DNA of 64,000 nucleotides from Tigriopus japonicus (taxonomy: Eukaryota > Arthropoda > Copepoda > Harpacticoida > Harpacticidae). Positions 11,327-25,109 of this stretch are shown here, in pieces. The notes beneath the pieces were generated by a model that did not search any database, had not been told where the DNA came from, and saw only the letters and a program-made list of their open reading frames with translations. The stretch lies in contig JAAGOF010000292.1 of NCBI GenBank assembly GCA_010645155.1, positions 20,267 through 84,266 of the forward strand, read 5' to 3'. Numbering within the stretch: the first letter of the stretch is position 1; each line of letters starts with the position of its first letter. Made by a program: the position numbers and the translations under genes.

Positions 11327-14300
11327 ATGAGGAGGCCTTGGGACAGTTTTCTGGCAGCGAAAGGGGCAAGTCCATGTCTTACGAGTTCATCAAACGTAGC
11401 CACATCAACAAGAACAACATCTACTACTGCAACTACTACTGGTTCATTTTTCACCGCATCATCCTCCTCATCATCCTCATCCAAATCCTCTTGTTATTCT
11501 CATCTGCCTTCACCTTCTTCCACCTCATTCTTGTTGCACCTCTTCGTTCTGTTCAATTTGATTAGTCATCCCTTGGCTAGTGAATCGCCCGATCGAGACT
11601 GCTGCGAACCTCTCTACCCATTCTTCCCGACCACCGTGACAGGGGCCACCATCATCATACCGAGTAGCGAGCCACAATCAACCGTTCCCTCATCGCCCAA
11701 TCAACTTGACCATCGTTCCACCACGAAGCTCCATGGAGACCATAAGGGTAAGAGTTCCACGTAACATCTTACCACTGGCCTATTAATTATTATGGTGACT
11801 GTGCATGTACTTCAAAGTTCATGCACAGGAAACGAAAGAGTAAAACATGTCCTTAACACTGAAATGGTTGATTTCAGTGTGAATTTACGAAGCTCAAAAG
11901 ATGTGGCAGATAACTACTCCTAACAAACATGTGTTGTTATTCCCTTTATATAAGCTTATTTACAATTTTAGGCAAACTTTGGGAGGGAGAAAACATTTTG
12001 TCACGAACGCTCTCTTTAGAAAAATGACCCTTTTTTAATTTTGGGACATTGTTGTTAACATTGAACTAAGGCGCTTTTTTTCAAACTCTTTTGGCCAAGA
12101 ATTTGGCAAATCGCAGGCAATACGTAAATGTAAGGTTCAAATATGGTTTCAATCACGAGCTATAAATGATGTAACGTGTAAGGTGACATTTTCGTGCCTT
12201 CTCTGCCTCACCATTTGATCGCTTTCCCCATGCTCCGCCAGCCACTCGGTGTTAAGAATACCGTCTCAATCGACGTGAAATCCGACGGGCTTGTTCATAG
12301 GGACAAGCATTTCAACAAGTCACAAAATTGTCAGCTATATTTAGCTGTTTCGTTCTTTGGAAACACACGATACTGAATTGTGATTGACACGAACCATTGG
12401 TAAGGCCGTGAGATCACCTAAAATAATCTTTATCGCAATTTTTTTCGTGCTCATCCGGTACATTTTGGGCTATGATGATCCAATACATTTTGACGTACAA
12501 ATAACATATATGTAGAGGAATGCATTCTGGGTTTGATCGACGCCGTTCGAGGCGGGTATCCACTAAACATTGGGAATGGCGAAGACCTGGGATCGAACCC
12601 ATGCACCCGAGCTTGGCTCGGTCGCACTTTTAAACAATTGCACTTCAACCATCTCCCTTTGACACGAAAAATTGATTTGCTTTTCCACACAAAAGTCAAG
12701 CCAATAAGGGTCATACCTTCAAATCCAAACATAATTTCCGAGACAATCCTGTGATATTTGAGGTATTAAACTCTAAACAAGGAGAGGCAAATGTACCCAT
12801 AATAAATGAATGAAAGATTGTCAATATGGTACAGAAAAAGATGTAAAATCATTTTAGGCCAGTGAGATTTTGAAATGCGAAAACTGCGAAAAGTGGAATA
12901 TGTAATACAACTTTTTCACCATCTTCACTATCGAAATTTCTGTTTTTAATACCTTTGAAAGGGAATCCGCAAACTATTTTACACCTCTTGATTTTAATTA
13001 TTAACAATTGTGCAATAAAAGTTTGAAGAAGCATCGAGAACACGCCAATAACATCAAAAGTGTACACCTTGCCCTGGTTCTTCATTGTGTGCTTTTGTCT
13101 ACCACTGAAGCCCGATGTTGCACATGTGCAACAACGTACAGACTGGACCAACCATTTTCAAATCAAGACCAAATAAAATGCAAAACCCACTTCCCCGTGT
13201 TCTACTAGTTGTTTATATTGTCAATGTCGAGATCGTTCGTTTTTGTTTATAACTCCTATCCTTTTCATGTTTTACTCATAATTTCAAATTTCTGTTTTTA
13301 CTTACACATGGTTATATTGCACATATCCCTTGCACTTACACATATTCTCTTTCTGCACCTTTGGGAGTAAATATATGAGATTGAAAATACACTTGAGAAC
13401 TGATCTCCAACATATTAGCCATACCCTCACTATCATTAACGGTTTTACCCCCAAAAAAACCTCAAACCTCAAGAGGTCCAGTAGGACCTCAAAAGGTCCT
13501 ACTGGATGCTTCATTTTGCTCTTTGTGTTTGCAAAAGCGAAAAACGCCTTTGGATTAGTCTTAACCTCCTGGACAACTCTACTTTCCTTTTCCATCTGAT
13601 CAGAATCAATGGAGGCCCTAATCTAAGCTTGAACCACGTTCAATTTATTTTGGTGACTAGCTACAACTACTGGATTTGAAGTACGCCGAAGTCTTTTCGA
13701 AAGCTGACAACTCCGTTTGAACAACTTCTTTCTAACCTTTGGAATTCTAGACAATGACCTACCTTTTGCCACTATTTCTTGAATACCGATGGACAAAACA
13801 AACCTCGTCAAAAAGTGAAATAAGCTTATTTATAGCTTTATCTATTGATGGTTCCTGCTTTAGAATGGAAATCAAGTCCAACTCGCCTAATCTTTCAACA
13901 ATAAGGGGCCAGTGTTCATCTTTGAACTTAACTTAAACTTGGCCACGCCCACCTTTTGGGCACGTTTAACTCTAGAGCTCGCCGGCTTTTGAGTAATGGT
14001 CGACCCTATCTCAAAAGAATGTGATGATCTGAAAGGCTACACGGGGCAACATGGACATCCTGGATCAGATCAGGGTCATTGGAAAAAACTAAGTCCAGAA
14101 CACTCTCTGCTCTGGTTGCAACACCAACGTGTTGAGAGAGATTATGCAAAATCGCAAACTCTTTCAATTTTTCGAAAGACAGCGATGCCGTTTTCGAAAT
14201 GGAAATGTACCCATCGGGTTGACTTCCCACTCTACAAATTGAACCTTATCAAACTACATTCTTGTTGAATTGCAGAAACTTGTCCTTTTTCTACATTTTG

Positions 14301-17300
14301 AAAGATCCCACTATTCTTTGACATGAATCTATTATTTCAAATTTTTTAACAGTTGCTTGTGCAAAAATCATGAATGCGTCAATGTTTGGTTCCTGAGTCT
14401 TTTGAAATCTTCAATTTCAAGCTTTTTCAGGACTTTTCAAAAGAATAAAAACGCAATGCAACGGAAAAAGCGTTTTTTTATATTTTGTTCAATTAATGCA
14501 TCTGGCAAAAGGGATGAACGGATTCATACATTTCCGATGGATTAATCGATAAATCCGTTAATCCGAGGAAGTAGTCCTAGTGCTGTGTCGCTTGCCGGGG
14601 GTGGGGGCAGTTCTTAGTAGACGTCAATCCATTTTAGTTGGAGACAACTTTCAAGTTGGCAAGAACCCAAGTTGAACCTTCCTTGACCTGATTTTTCTTC
14701 CCTCTACAGATCGAATGGACCGTTTTCCAATTTCCTGCCAACACGCAAAAAACTCTTGTTTTGCTAACGACTTTTGCAATCAACTTTTACAACACTTCCC
14801 TAGGCTTTGTGGGATAGAGCAAGGTAAGCTTGACCGAGTATGGCTCAAGCCAGGATTACTTTCAAATACGCACTGGGTCCGATTTGTGCAATGAAAATTC
14901 AACGGAACAATATAATTGTTGCAAAAACCTCACATTTTAGTACAATGATCGGACCCAGTGTGTATTTTTGAAATTCGTCCTGACGTACAGTGGTTCCTGG
15001 CTTGACACATTGGACCACCTCCAGTTTCAATCTACCAATTTCAGACTCGGAGCGACTGTTTCTTCTATGACTACCATTCTTCCTCATTTGATATTTGTGT
15101 ATGTAACCTGTACGTCTCTGTTTCTCTGGTTGCAGTGACCTGCTCATCGCCAACACCTACAAAATGTGTGGCCACACTCCAAACACTTCGCTCGTTCCAA
15201 GACTTTCAAGGGAAGTGCACTTGTGCCTCAGACTCTCGCGCTGCCGCCGTCATTGACGTTTCTGCTCTTTCCATGTCCTCATCCTATTCCGATCCCAATT
15301 CCAAATCCTATTCCTCCTCTTCGAACTTTTACTATCAACCAGAGTGTAATGCCTTCCAAAAGCTTTTGTACCAACATCCGTGTGAATCCGCGGCTCCAAA
15401 TAAACAAGGTAGGGGCGAATTATTTGCGATTCCGAGACAAACGGACTCAAACTTCACTTCTTTCCCTTTCTATACTTTTGCAGAAGCTCTACCTACGTGT
15501 ATCCACGCTTATGAAATGTGTTTAGCCAATGTTTCGTGTTCCGGAACACTCAAACTCTTTTTCAGTAATTGCGATGAAGATAATAGCCAAAGCTGCCACT
15601 CGGAGTCTGCGATGTAAGGGCTTTTTCTTTCGTTTTAAACCTTCTTCAGGCACGAGGCCAACTTTTTGCTTATGAAAATCTTTTATTCCATTAGAAACAT
15701 TTGCCAAGAAACCTGGGACCGCCTTAAGAAAACGCCTTTGTACGGATGTATTTGTCCAGTAAATGTTCAATTTGCCAAAAAGTGCAAACGCATATATAGA
15801 CTCATGCATGAAAATCCGTGTTTTGGTAAGTCAAAACTTCCTTTGCTTGGGTGATTGTGTGAAATTTTCCGTTTGATCTCTTCCGTCAACAATCAACAAC
15901 CGTCCAAAAGAGATGCTCTCTGGGGATCTTTTTGTTCTAATTTCTTTCCCCATTTCATAAATTTTGAAAACAAATTCTGATTCATTCTTTTCCCTCGAGT
16001 TCAAATCTAAATAGCGTTGAACTCTCTTACGACACGATTGGCAAACAAATGTGGATTCGAAAACTGCGAAAGCCCACGAATTACTATTTGATAATTTTTA
16101 TTCTTTGTTCTCTTTACAAAAAACAAACATGTTTTTCAAAGAACCTTCTTGGATTTGTACGAGGGATATCCAGACTAAAGGTAAACAGGCCTTGTAATTC
16201 ATTTAAATGCGCGATTTTTGGATTGGTGAGAAATATTAAAATGAAGATTTATCTCTTAATTCACAAATTGGGTTGTTGGACAAACTTGTTCGAAGTTATG
16301 ATTTGATTAGACAAGGTATGTTGGGCGACCCCTGTTTATAGAACCAGGAACGGCTATATCAATCCGAAAATCGTGCATTTTAACCAGTTCCAAGTCCAGG
16401 ATTCCTGTAACCTGGATACCCCACGTATTTATACATTGGCTCTCATAAAACATTACTGAAGGTCAAGATCAAAAGACTTCTGCGTAGCGGTAGCTGCACC
16501 ATCCGGAAAAGCCAAACCGTTCGCAATGATCTATTTGCAGATTCGCTGGATGATTTCCCCTTTTCACACTACCCAGACTTTGATAAACAAGTAACGTTTT
16601 GGAAGCATTGGTTTAACGCCAAGTTTGAGATAGCGAGTAAAACAGCTACAACCACCACTACTACTACCACTCCAACAACTACCACTACTACGGCAACAAT
16701 CACCACCAAAGTCTTCGGTAATCCAACCCCGGGGTTGATTTACAGTTATTGGACGGACAATCAACAATCTGTAGACATGATGCGTACCAGATACAAAGGT
16801 AATCCCCCAAAAAACAATCACAACCGACTCTGATGCCAAAGAGCATTAGAAAAAGTCAACACGACAAGCCTCAACGAGAACTGCATGACTTCTAGGCTTG
16901 AGAAACTAAAATGGTATTGAGGGTTCGAGAAGTGACTTTCTTCGCATTGGTCGTTATGGTGGTTTAATGTATGTGTTTCTGAGGTTGTTCCTAAGTGGTC
17001 TGACTTTTAATCATACCTTCTTTGTCTTGTTTAACGTACATTCACAAATCCTCACCTATGAGAAGTTTCATGTACTGAAATATTAAGGAGTTCAGTTTTT
17101 GAGGACGTGATTTTAGCACTGAAGGTCATTTTGGTCAGCTTTCCCACAGGGCAAAGGGTCTTTATTATGGTTCATTTTTGTAGTTGTGACTTTGAAGAGA
17201 CTTTTTACGTTTGCCTTTCAGGAATTACTAAGCCACTCTATCCCGTGACCGAAGGTCCTTTTCGGGAAAATCAAATGCCAGATGTCACTGCACTGCGAAG

Positions 17301-20254
17301 TACCTGCCACATTTCCCTTAGCAAATGTGAAGGGAATGCCAAATGTCGGCTATTCTTGGAGCAAATCAAGCGAACTTGTGACACGAAAACCTGTGATAAA
17401 CAAAAATGCATGAGAGCAATACAAGACATGTACAAGAGTATCCCCTCCGACATCGGACTTGACATTGCCTTCTGCCTGTGCAAGTAAGTGGGATCCGTTG
17501 GTTTCCTTCTGCACTTAGTGAGCGGCCTTCAGGAACACATTTCGTTTCTGATCTTTTCATTTACCAAATTGTTATAGGTCTAATGGACCATGGCTATTAT
17601 TGGCAACTATGTTTTGTCTCATCCTTGCAGGAACACGCCTAATCCTGATGAGGTGTGCTTGCGGGCGCAAACTCTTTTGCATCCAATGTGCGCCCAACAA
17701 CCGGATTTGATCCACGGGACGTCCATGGGCGAACGGCCCTTGCCTGCTTGCCATCACATTGCCAAAGACTGCTTGAGGCAACCCGAATGTCAGGATAGGC
17801 TCAAGAATTTTGATCAGTTTTGCTCCGTGTCTAGTGACACCAAAAGATGTGCAGGCAAGCCAGAGGAATGCCGCAAAGCCATGTTAGGCATTCTCGGTAC
17901 CACTCTAAGAACATCCTGCGCTTGTACTGGCACCGCAGCCGATTTTAGAGAACTTTACGATTGCATAGGATGGCACCGTTTACTTTGGGTCAACCCTTGC
18001 GTGGGTAAGCCAGGGAATGGAATCATAACTCAAAGAGAAACTTGCATGCTTTTGATTGGTCGGGTATCTTGTACGAAGAAGCGTTTTCCTTTGCAGTTGA
18101 AGCTCAAAAGGATTACCATATGCTTAGTGGATACAACTCTCCCCACAACCCAACGACAATCCCACATATGGGGGGTGGTAGCTTCGAAATGTCCACTTTA
18201 CCCACTCATCCAATAGAGAACAACTATCCATTCAATCCAGATAACAGCCACCATTACAAGGAAGATGGGAACAACTTCAAGAACGTAGACGATAATATTA
18301 AGGAAAATACTGAAACCAACTACAATCTTGAGAATCCCAATATGTACGGCGGTAGTAGAAACAACCCCTACGACAATGTTGTGATCCCCAACACTGACTA
18401 TCAATACAATCAGACATCGGCCAAGCCAATGTTGCCAATCCTTCCTACTCGACGACCTGTTTATCCTACTCCTCCTTGGCCCAAGTTTTACACCACTCGA
18501 ACATCCACGTGGGTCTCAACAACAACAACCACGACCACCACAACGTTACCACCCAGTAAGTCATAATTTACAATATAATTTTCAAACACTTGTCCTCGAG
18601 AGTGAGTGAAAAAAATTAAAAAAATGCCCAAGGTAAAGAAATGACAATCCTATTTTCCAACGTATATAGTTTTGTTATCCTTTTGTAGGTTATGCATACT
18701 CGTAGGGTTTTTTCAAAATTTAAAGCAATGCTAGTAGTAGGAGCAGGTCCAAATGGCCAAATCGAGACCGAAAGCTTCGGCGGACAAAGGGCTTAGATTT
18801 TGCTACCCTTATGGGTTTTATGTTGTTGCACTTGTTTATTTAATTGAGCAATATACTCAGTACAAAATCGAGGTACTTCTTTGATAACAAAAATAGATTT
18901 AATAAAGATCCCAAATTGAACTGTCCTCTGCTTCCAGTTCCGGCTCAGACTACTGAAACTAAAAATCCTCGCTGAAATTTTGGTGTAAAACCGCGATGTT
19001 CAGCACTAATTAAAATGTTTAAATAATTTTATTTTTTGGAAGATTGAGTGAAAAATCATGAAAAGATCTAAATGTAACCCGTCTCATAACATCCATTCCC
19101 GCTCTTCCTAGAGTTTTGTTTGCTTGAACGTCCAGGTCAACCTGTCAAATATATTCGAGAGGGCTACAAGAAAAGAGTAAGTTCTCTCGTGGCGCCACGA
19201 TTTGATTTAACAGTTTGTGACCTTTTATGTGTTGCGGGTTTGTTCTAGCTCTACAAACACGATGATCCCGAGTGTTCAGAATTGTGTGAATGTAAAGTGG
19301 GCGAGGAGCTCTCGTGCAAAGTGCTCTCTTGTATTGAGCGGGATGCTTGCAACACGGGAGTGGCATTTTACAGCCACGCTTCACCTTTCTATCAGGCCTA
19401 TCGAGGCCAATGTCTGTGTTATTCCGGATCGTTTATTTGCTCAAAACCAGCCAAAGGTGAGTAACATATAAAAACTTGAGATTTTTAATCTCTGCTGATC
19501 CTAATGATGAAGTGTTTGAATTGGACATCCATCCTTTCAGAGGTTGAGTTGGACTTGACCGAGGGCGTGTACTTGTTCCTGGGTTACAGTGAAAAGGATG
19601 AACAGCTCTTAAAGGCCGTCACTGGGCAAGGTATCTTTGAAACCATTGGGGAAATCGAAGGGCTCGTACGATACCACAACATAAACAATAATAAAGTAGG
19701 TGCATTGGTTCTGATCAAGAACAATTCATTTCAAATCAAAGTTCGACCAAAAGATGTTCACCAAATTTTCCGATCAATTTGTCGACAGAGTGAATGCCGA
19801 GTGGTGCTTCACAAACAATCTGGGGAAAATATCATCCTTCAAGCCATAATGGAGGAGTTCCAAGAAAATAGAGACAGTGGAAATTTGACCAACTACCTGC
19901 TCAACAAAGAAAAGGTTAGAATAATCAGATTTACACTTTCTATTTTCGGTTCAAGCGATTGCAAAAAATGGTTTATTTTCACTTGTCAATTGCGAATGCT
20001 GACGCCCAAACAACCTCAAATTTGATTTGGTGTTTTTGCAGGAGGAATGCTATGAAGCCCTGGAATCCATCAGTCAAAAGATTAATACGAACGATGCGGA
20101 TATGCGCAGCCATGTGATCTTGTCCATGATTAAAGTTTCTTCAGCTTATGCTAACGTCCCAGAGTTAAAGGACGGCGCGAATCTTGTTGGAATATCTTTC
20201 TCGCTCCTAACTTTCACCACATTTTACTCTTGTGTGGTATTTACATTATCTTGA
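11327..20254 (+). CDS. Gfrl: GDNF-family-receptor-like protein (GPI-anchored), twelve exons
   Basis: Exons: 11327-11747, 15136-15408, 15484-15613, 15695-15825, 16541-16798, 17222-17483, 17631-18004, 18097-18555, 19112-19176, 19249-19456, 19541-19914 and 20042-20254. Each border is GT-AG and phases agree, giving 3168 nt and 1055 residues. Cysteine-rich GDNF/GAS1 repeats lie at about residues 235-318, 425-510 and 520-616. Thr-rich linkers follow near 370-395 and 755-769. Exon 10 carries a block (ASPFYQAYRGQCLCYSG) that I recall from insect Gfrl. The C-terminus is a small-residue site then about 20 hydrophobic residues and stop, the form of a GPI signal, as in vertebrate GFR-alpha. The start is the least certain part: ATG 11327 follows an in-frame stop, but the hydrophobic signal lies 67 residues in, so an unseen 5' exon may supply the true start. 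Confidence 0.9.
12518..12658 (-). repeat. tRNA-derived SINE, family 2, copy A (Gfrl intron 1)
   Basis: On the minus strand it reads GGAGATGGTTGAAGTGCA, then a B box GGTTCGATCCC and the tail segment TAGTGGATACCCGCCTCGAA. It matches the plus-strand copy at 30321 over about 140 bp. Confidence 0.8.
13302..14270 (-). mobile_element. Decayed LINE (Jockey/CR1-like) fragment in Gfrl intron 1
   Basis: Three minus-strand pieces in the order of a LINE ORF2. At 14230-14006 is the end of an endonuclease domain (LDLVFSNDP ... SDHHILL). At 13811-13623 is a basic linker (IPKVRKKLFKR). At 13595-13302 is the segment before the reverse transcriptase (NPKAFFAFANTKSK ... VGPF). The frames differ and stops intervene, so it is dead. 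It is antisense to the host gene. Confidence 0.75.
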
Positions 20255-22276
20255 CCAAAACCAACTACAGGAACAAAAACTATCAACAAAATTCCTATTG
20301 TAGTGGAAGAATTCGACGAGGTAGCCACTGACGACAACAAGAACGTCGTCAACAACGGCACAATCAAGAACAAAAACAAATCCAAGCTCAATTGCCCAAT
20401 CATAGTTACCAATACTACCACGGCAACTGACAAGGCCACTACGACTCTTACTACTACCATCACTTTTCATGCTATTACAAAGTCACCCATCATTTCCCCT
20501 CTATTACGTTTTACGTAACAACAATGGAAGAGGTGCTATTTTTCAGCTTGTTTTTACATCTTCCCTGTGCAATTCATATAATATATTGTTGAATTATGGT
20601 TGCTCAAAGCAATGCATCACTCGAATCAATTAACTCTTGCGGGCGCAGGCGTTCAGACCCAACAACAAAATTTTACTACAATGGGAGTGATTACTACTGA
20701 TGTGTTTAGAGTTGGATTTCTGGCACAGTTTTGCCAGTTTGGTTTTTAGGGTCAAAAATCTGACCACAACTAAACTTTTCAACCGGCAATTGTGGATTTT
20801 AGCGCAAGCTTCAAAATTTACCGTTAGACGGCGCCAAAACAGGGGCAAAGTCATGGGAGAATAGAGCGTAGATATTTTTTAACTTGATGTGAACTTTAGT
20901 GGTTGAGACTAAAATGCCATTTTTCATCATATTTTCATCCTGCTCGACCTTAGGAAAAATGTCTAAAAGAAAGAATATCGCCAAGCCATACTGTTTGATC
21001 CTAAATTAAGGCCAAAGATTGCATCAAAATGTGAAAGACTACTTTCTGCCGCTAGATGTATTTGAATGTCATTTCATTGGTACGTGGAATTGCTGTTCAA
21101 GATGTTCGGCTTCCTCTGGACAGGTCTCAATATTTTTCCATTGAAAGACAAATTTTCTTTCTTTGTAAAGCTACTTGAAAACAAATTGATAGTTTTTCGT
21201 AGGGTTTCTGAGCAAAAAAAAGCTCAAATTTATTTATTGAGTACACAAATAAAAGAAATAATCTCCATGTTGGCAGACTTGATTAAGAGAAAAATTCTCG
21301 TTAAATTTTCAGTTTCCCTGCACATAATCGTTTGTGCAGGGAGAGCAGGGAGATCAAGAGCACTTCAGTGTACTAGAGCTTCTCTACGTTGCATGTGGAA
21401 CGAAAACTACCAGGGTAGCTGAATTAATTAAGTAAGACAGAACATTTATTTGGTTGGATGAGTTACTATTGATTTCAATTGTAGAGAAAAGTGATCTCTT
21501 TGGATATGAAGAGTATTCACGAATGCAATCGTTGGAAGCATGACATATTCTTATCTTTTTCAATGTAGGCACTAGGTAATTTACAATCCTTTGTGATTAA
21601 ACGTGGAAATAAATATCCTCCATGTCTTTTAAGATATTTTGGTAACCTTGAGCAATTCAGAGATATTTATTTTGGGTGAAAGTTTCATGTAATATCAATA
21701 GATGACGTTACTAGCACTGCGTAGACGTTCCTTTCAAAACAATAGAGGTGCCATCTAGAGAACAAAAATGCTTGTTTTCTCTAATAATCTTCTTAGACCT
21801 TATCTACCATAAAACATGGCAGCACTGCCAACTCGAAATCCATTTTTATAACTATCGATGGATCTCGAAATCGAACTAGTTCGAGTGTTGCCAAATTGGT
21901 CCCTGTTTAGATCTTTTCAAAAAAAGTTCCATACAACCTGCCCTTTTTCACGGCGATAAACTTCCGAGTCAAAACTGGCAGCACCCCTGGTTCGAAACAC
22001 ATCAATAGTGATTACCGTATCATTTTTACTGATGGAAAAACACAATCTTTCAATCTTTCTCACGCGAGGTTGCTTGCTTTAGGTTTGCCATCACCCCTCA
22101 CATTGTACAACATCTTGCGAAATCAAGAAGCAAGTTCCTTGTACATAGCGCCCCTGAGCCAAAGACGAATAAAGCAAGGGGTGTCACTTGCGCTTACCTT
22201 TAGAAGTTATTTGCTCAACAAGCTTAAATGGAATCATCTGCTTAAAAATGATTGCTCCAAGATGGAGCAATCATTT
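20255..22276. other. Region 3' of Gfrl, no gene recognised
   Basis: AT-rich DNA with the Gfrl 3' untranslated region at its left end. A perfect hairpin with 14-bp arms and a 3-bp loop lies at 22246-22276, directly against the broken left edge of the next element. Nothing else is recognised. Confidence 0.6.
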
Positions 22277-23251
22277 CTTTATCTTGGCTTTAACAATAGC
22301 ATCCCCTCCCATGACTAAACAATCTCATTGCATGCAACCAACAAATATCAAACCTATATCAACTGAAGTTTTGGTAATGGAAGGATCTGACAAATTATAT
22401 AGTTGCAATTTAGGTTTTATTTTAGGCTTAGGTTTGATTATCGCCTAAAGTCGCTATTTCTTAAAAAGGTCGTAATAAACTTGAAACCATCAAGCTAAGG
22501 GTGTGTCAGTGTAGCAGTACACTGTGTTTAACCGACTTGGAGACATCATTTTTAAGTTCCAAAGATATTTGAGACCAGTTTTGAGGTGGAGAGACAATGC
22601 CCGACTTGAAATTGAGTTTTGGTAATTAGATCACAGGCCAAACATTGAAGTAATGTCTCTTAAAACATGCTTAAAACACATTTTTGAATAATTTCTTTGA
22701 TACAATTGTTGGGCACACATGCCTCCCAGGTTGTCTTAAGTATTGGTGAAATCTATTTTTCTGTGCAATTTTCAATGGCTATATTTTAAACAACATTCTC
22801 GAAGGACGAAAACGGACTTTGGTTAAGCCTTACAAAACGAAGGGCTCAATAAATTTCGACAATATTTTGAGTACAAACAACCCATGAAACAATAGGAATG
22901 GAAACTTCAGAAACTTCAGAAGATTTGTAATGTTTTTAAAATGACTTTATTTTTGTTGTTGTACCTTAATTCATAGAACTCAATTACTTGTGCAGCTTTG
23001 CCTATTCTCCTCAAAATTAGTCTCAAATGTCTTTAGACCTTATAAATGACTTCACCAACTCAATTAAGTGCCGTGGGTACTCTAACTATAATGGCTATTT
23101 AATTCCAAATGCAAAGTTATTTGCTCTTTTTTCGACATTTATTTGCACTTTCAACCTTTTTCTGCATTTTGTTTTGCACTTTTGGGTACATTTTTCTGCA
23201 ACTTTTAATTAACAAAAGGGTAAATCTATTTGCACTATTTTGCCCGTCCCT
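22277..23251 (+). mobile_element. hAT-type element, 5'-truncated copy
   Basis: It matches the complete element at 27944-29224 from its internal part (about 265 bp in) to the right terminus, which ends TTGCCCGTCCCT. Shared landmarks include TCATTGCATGCAACCAACAA and the T-rich right end with repeated TTTGCTCTTTT. The left terminal repeat is missing. No transposase frame is seen. Confidence 0.75.
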
Positions 23252-23392
23252 TATCATGAGCAACGCAAAACACGTCCGCTCACAACAACAGACGGGAGAA
23301 GACGAAAAGGATTTCTCCCGACAGTTTCAATTCTATCCCCTCTCTCTCCTCGGACTCTCGCCGTCCGGGGAAGTAAGAACCGGTCATAGTGG

Positions 23393-24010
23393 CAGGGTTA
23401 CCAGGTGGCCGAATTTGAAACCCGGTGGGCGAAAGAAAAAAAATATCTCGGCCACTTCCAAAAGTGGCCGAGACTTCCAAAAGTGGCCGGGACTTCCAAA
23501 AGTGGCCGAGACTTCCAAAAGTGGCCGAGACTTCCAAAAGTGGCCGAGACTTCCAAAAGTGGCCGAGACTTCCTGAATTTGAGATTTGGTGGCCGAGAAA
23601 AAAAATATTGCCTTAGCCATATCTCAAAGTGGCCGAAAGTGGCCGAAACTAGCAAAAACATATTCGAAATGTTTATGAATTTTGTAAAATGAATCCTGCA
23701 TTGGGCTGAAATTTTACTACATTTGAACGTGCCATGTTCTGCCAACCAGAGCGTAGACATCTAGGTATACATACTTGAAACATTTAGTTTGTGTCCAAAA
23801 AATGGGCATTGCAATATTTCAAACTTTGATACCATGGTCAATTTTAGATTTAGAAACGCCCTTAGAAGAAATTTTGGTTTGATGTGACTTCCGTTTAATG
23901 TTGAACCCTCTTTCTGAAGGAACTTGTGGTTTCATTTGGTTACTCAAATCATCAATCACTGCTAAACTAATCAAAAATGGACCAGACAAACTCAAACATC
24001 TTAGCAATAG
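23393..24010 (+). mobile_element. Dispersed repeat with hAT-like end and internal tandem array
   Basis: It starts CAGGGTTACCAGGTGGCCG, similar to the reverse complement of the end at 38720-38742 (CCTAGCAACCCTGG). Its body from about 23690 onward matches 38115-38430: ATCCTGCATTGG, ACATTTGAACGTGCC, then a common end CAAAAATGG. No coding potential is visible. The element class is inferred from the CAGGG terminus only. Confidence 0.6.
23454..23577 (+). repeat. Tandem array of a 19-bp unit
   Basis: The unit GTGGCCGAGACTTCCAAAA starts at 23464, 23483, 23502, 23521, 23540 and 23559, an exact 19-bp period with one substitution. Because 19 is not a multiple of three, several frames stay open through it, giving repetitive but spurious reading frames on both strands. 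Confidence 0.95.
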
Positions 24011-25109
24011 ATAAATAAATCCCTTTTAGTTTTCTAGATCTGAAACATACCTCATTGTCAGGGCCACAAAATTTTGGTAGATAATATTGCCAAAACCGGT
24101 AGTATTTATGGTAATTATTTTGAAAATAAATGTAACGAAATTGGATTATTTTGGTAATTTTATTAGCACTTTTCTCATTGATTGCAGAAGAAACTGACCA
24201 TTTCCTTTCCTCACATCAACTGTAAGCCTTACTTTATAGCTTGGAATAACTGATAAATAGATTCACGTTGTTGAAAGTGTAACAAATTGTCTCTGCGTCT
24301 TTACATAGTTTTATTATGACAACTATATCACATCTTTCCTTGCAATACGATTTCTCCCGACAGTTTCAATGGGATCCCCAACAGGATTCCTTTGAGGATT
24401 TCTCCTAACTGTGTTATTTTATCCCCAACAGGATTCGAACTCTTGCTTTTTGTTTTGGTCGGGTCACAGACCAAGCCCCAGACTATTTAGTTCTAGCTAT
24501 CTGATAGACCAGTTGTTTGATCCGTGACCTCTTGATGCAGGCTGTATTTTCGGGATTGACTGAATAATAAAGAACTTTAAGTTATCTTTTTTCCATTTTT
24601 GTAAGTTTTATGATTAATGGACACCAAATTTTAGTGATTGTACCTAAAAACCCAAAAATAAATTTTGGTCGTCTAAGCTACTTTGACGATCTTTACAAAA
24701 AATCCTTTTTTGGAAATATGTAGCAACTACAAGAAATAAACTAGAATTTTTCATCTTTTCATCAAAATAATCTTCATTCAGTACATTGAAATCTCTATTT
24801 AGCGATCTCCGATTTAACGATAAATCTCGATTTAACGATAATTTTAGGGGTTGCCGTTTTACTACGACTCCTACGACAGCGACTCGATTTAACGATATGT
24901 TTTGGGGTGACGCACAGTATCGTTTAATCGAACTATTCATAAAAATTTTAGATTTTTTTAAATATTTGGGTGTTGCGGGAATTTCACTTTTTCACATCTA
25001 AGGAGCAAATTACCCAAGATTTTAGAGTTTTGGGTAACACCCAATGGCCAAATTTGCTACCCAATTGAGGTCAAAATTGCCCAGAAATGGGTAATTACCC
25101 AGCATCTGG

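Noticed and set aside
10948..11565. 205-codon frame overlapping Gfrl exon 1 in another frame
   Set aside because: The Gfrl frame continues in phase through eleven further exons; this one ends without support.
13116..13133. Perfect 18-bp palindrome TGTTGCACATGTGCAACA
   Set aside because: Short and isolated, with no element edge or gene nearby except an intron; chance cannot be excluded.
23280..23760. Several overlapping repetitive frames on both strands
   Set aside because: They are products of the 19-bp tandem array, whose period keeps all frames open.
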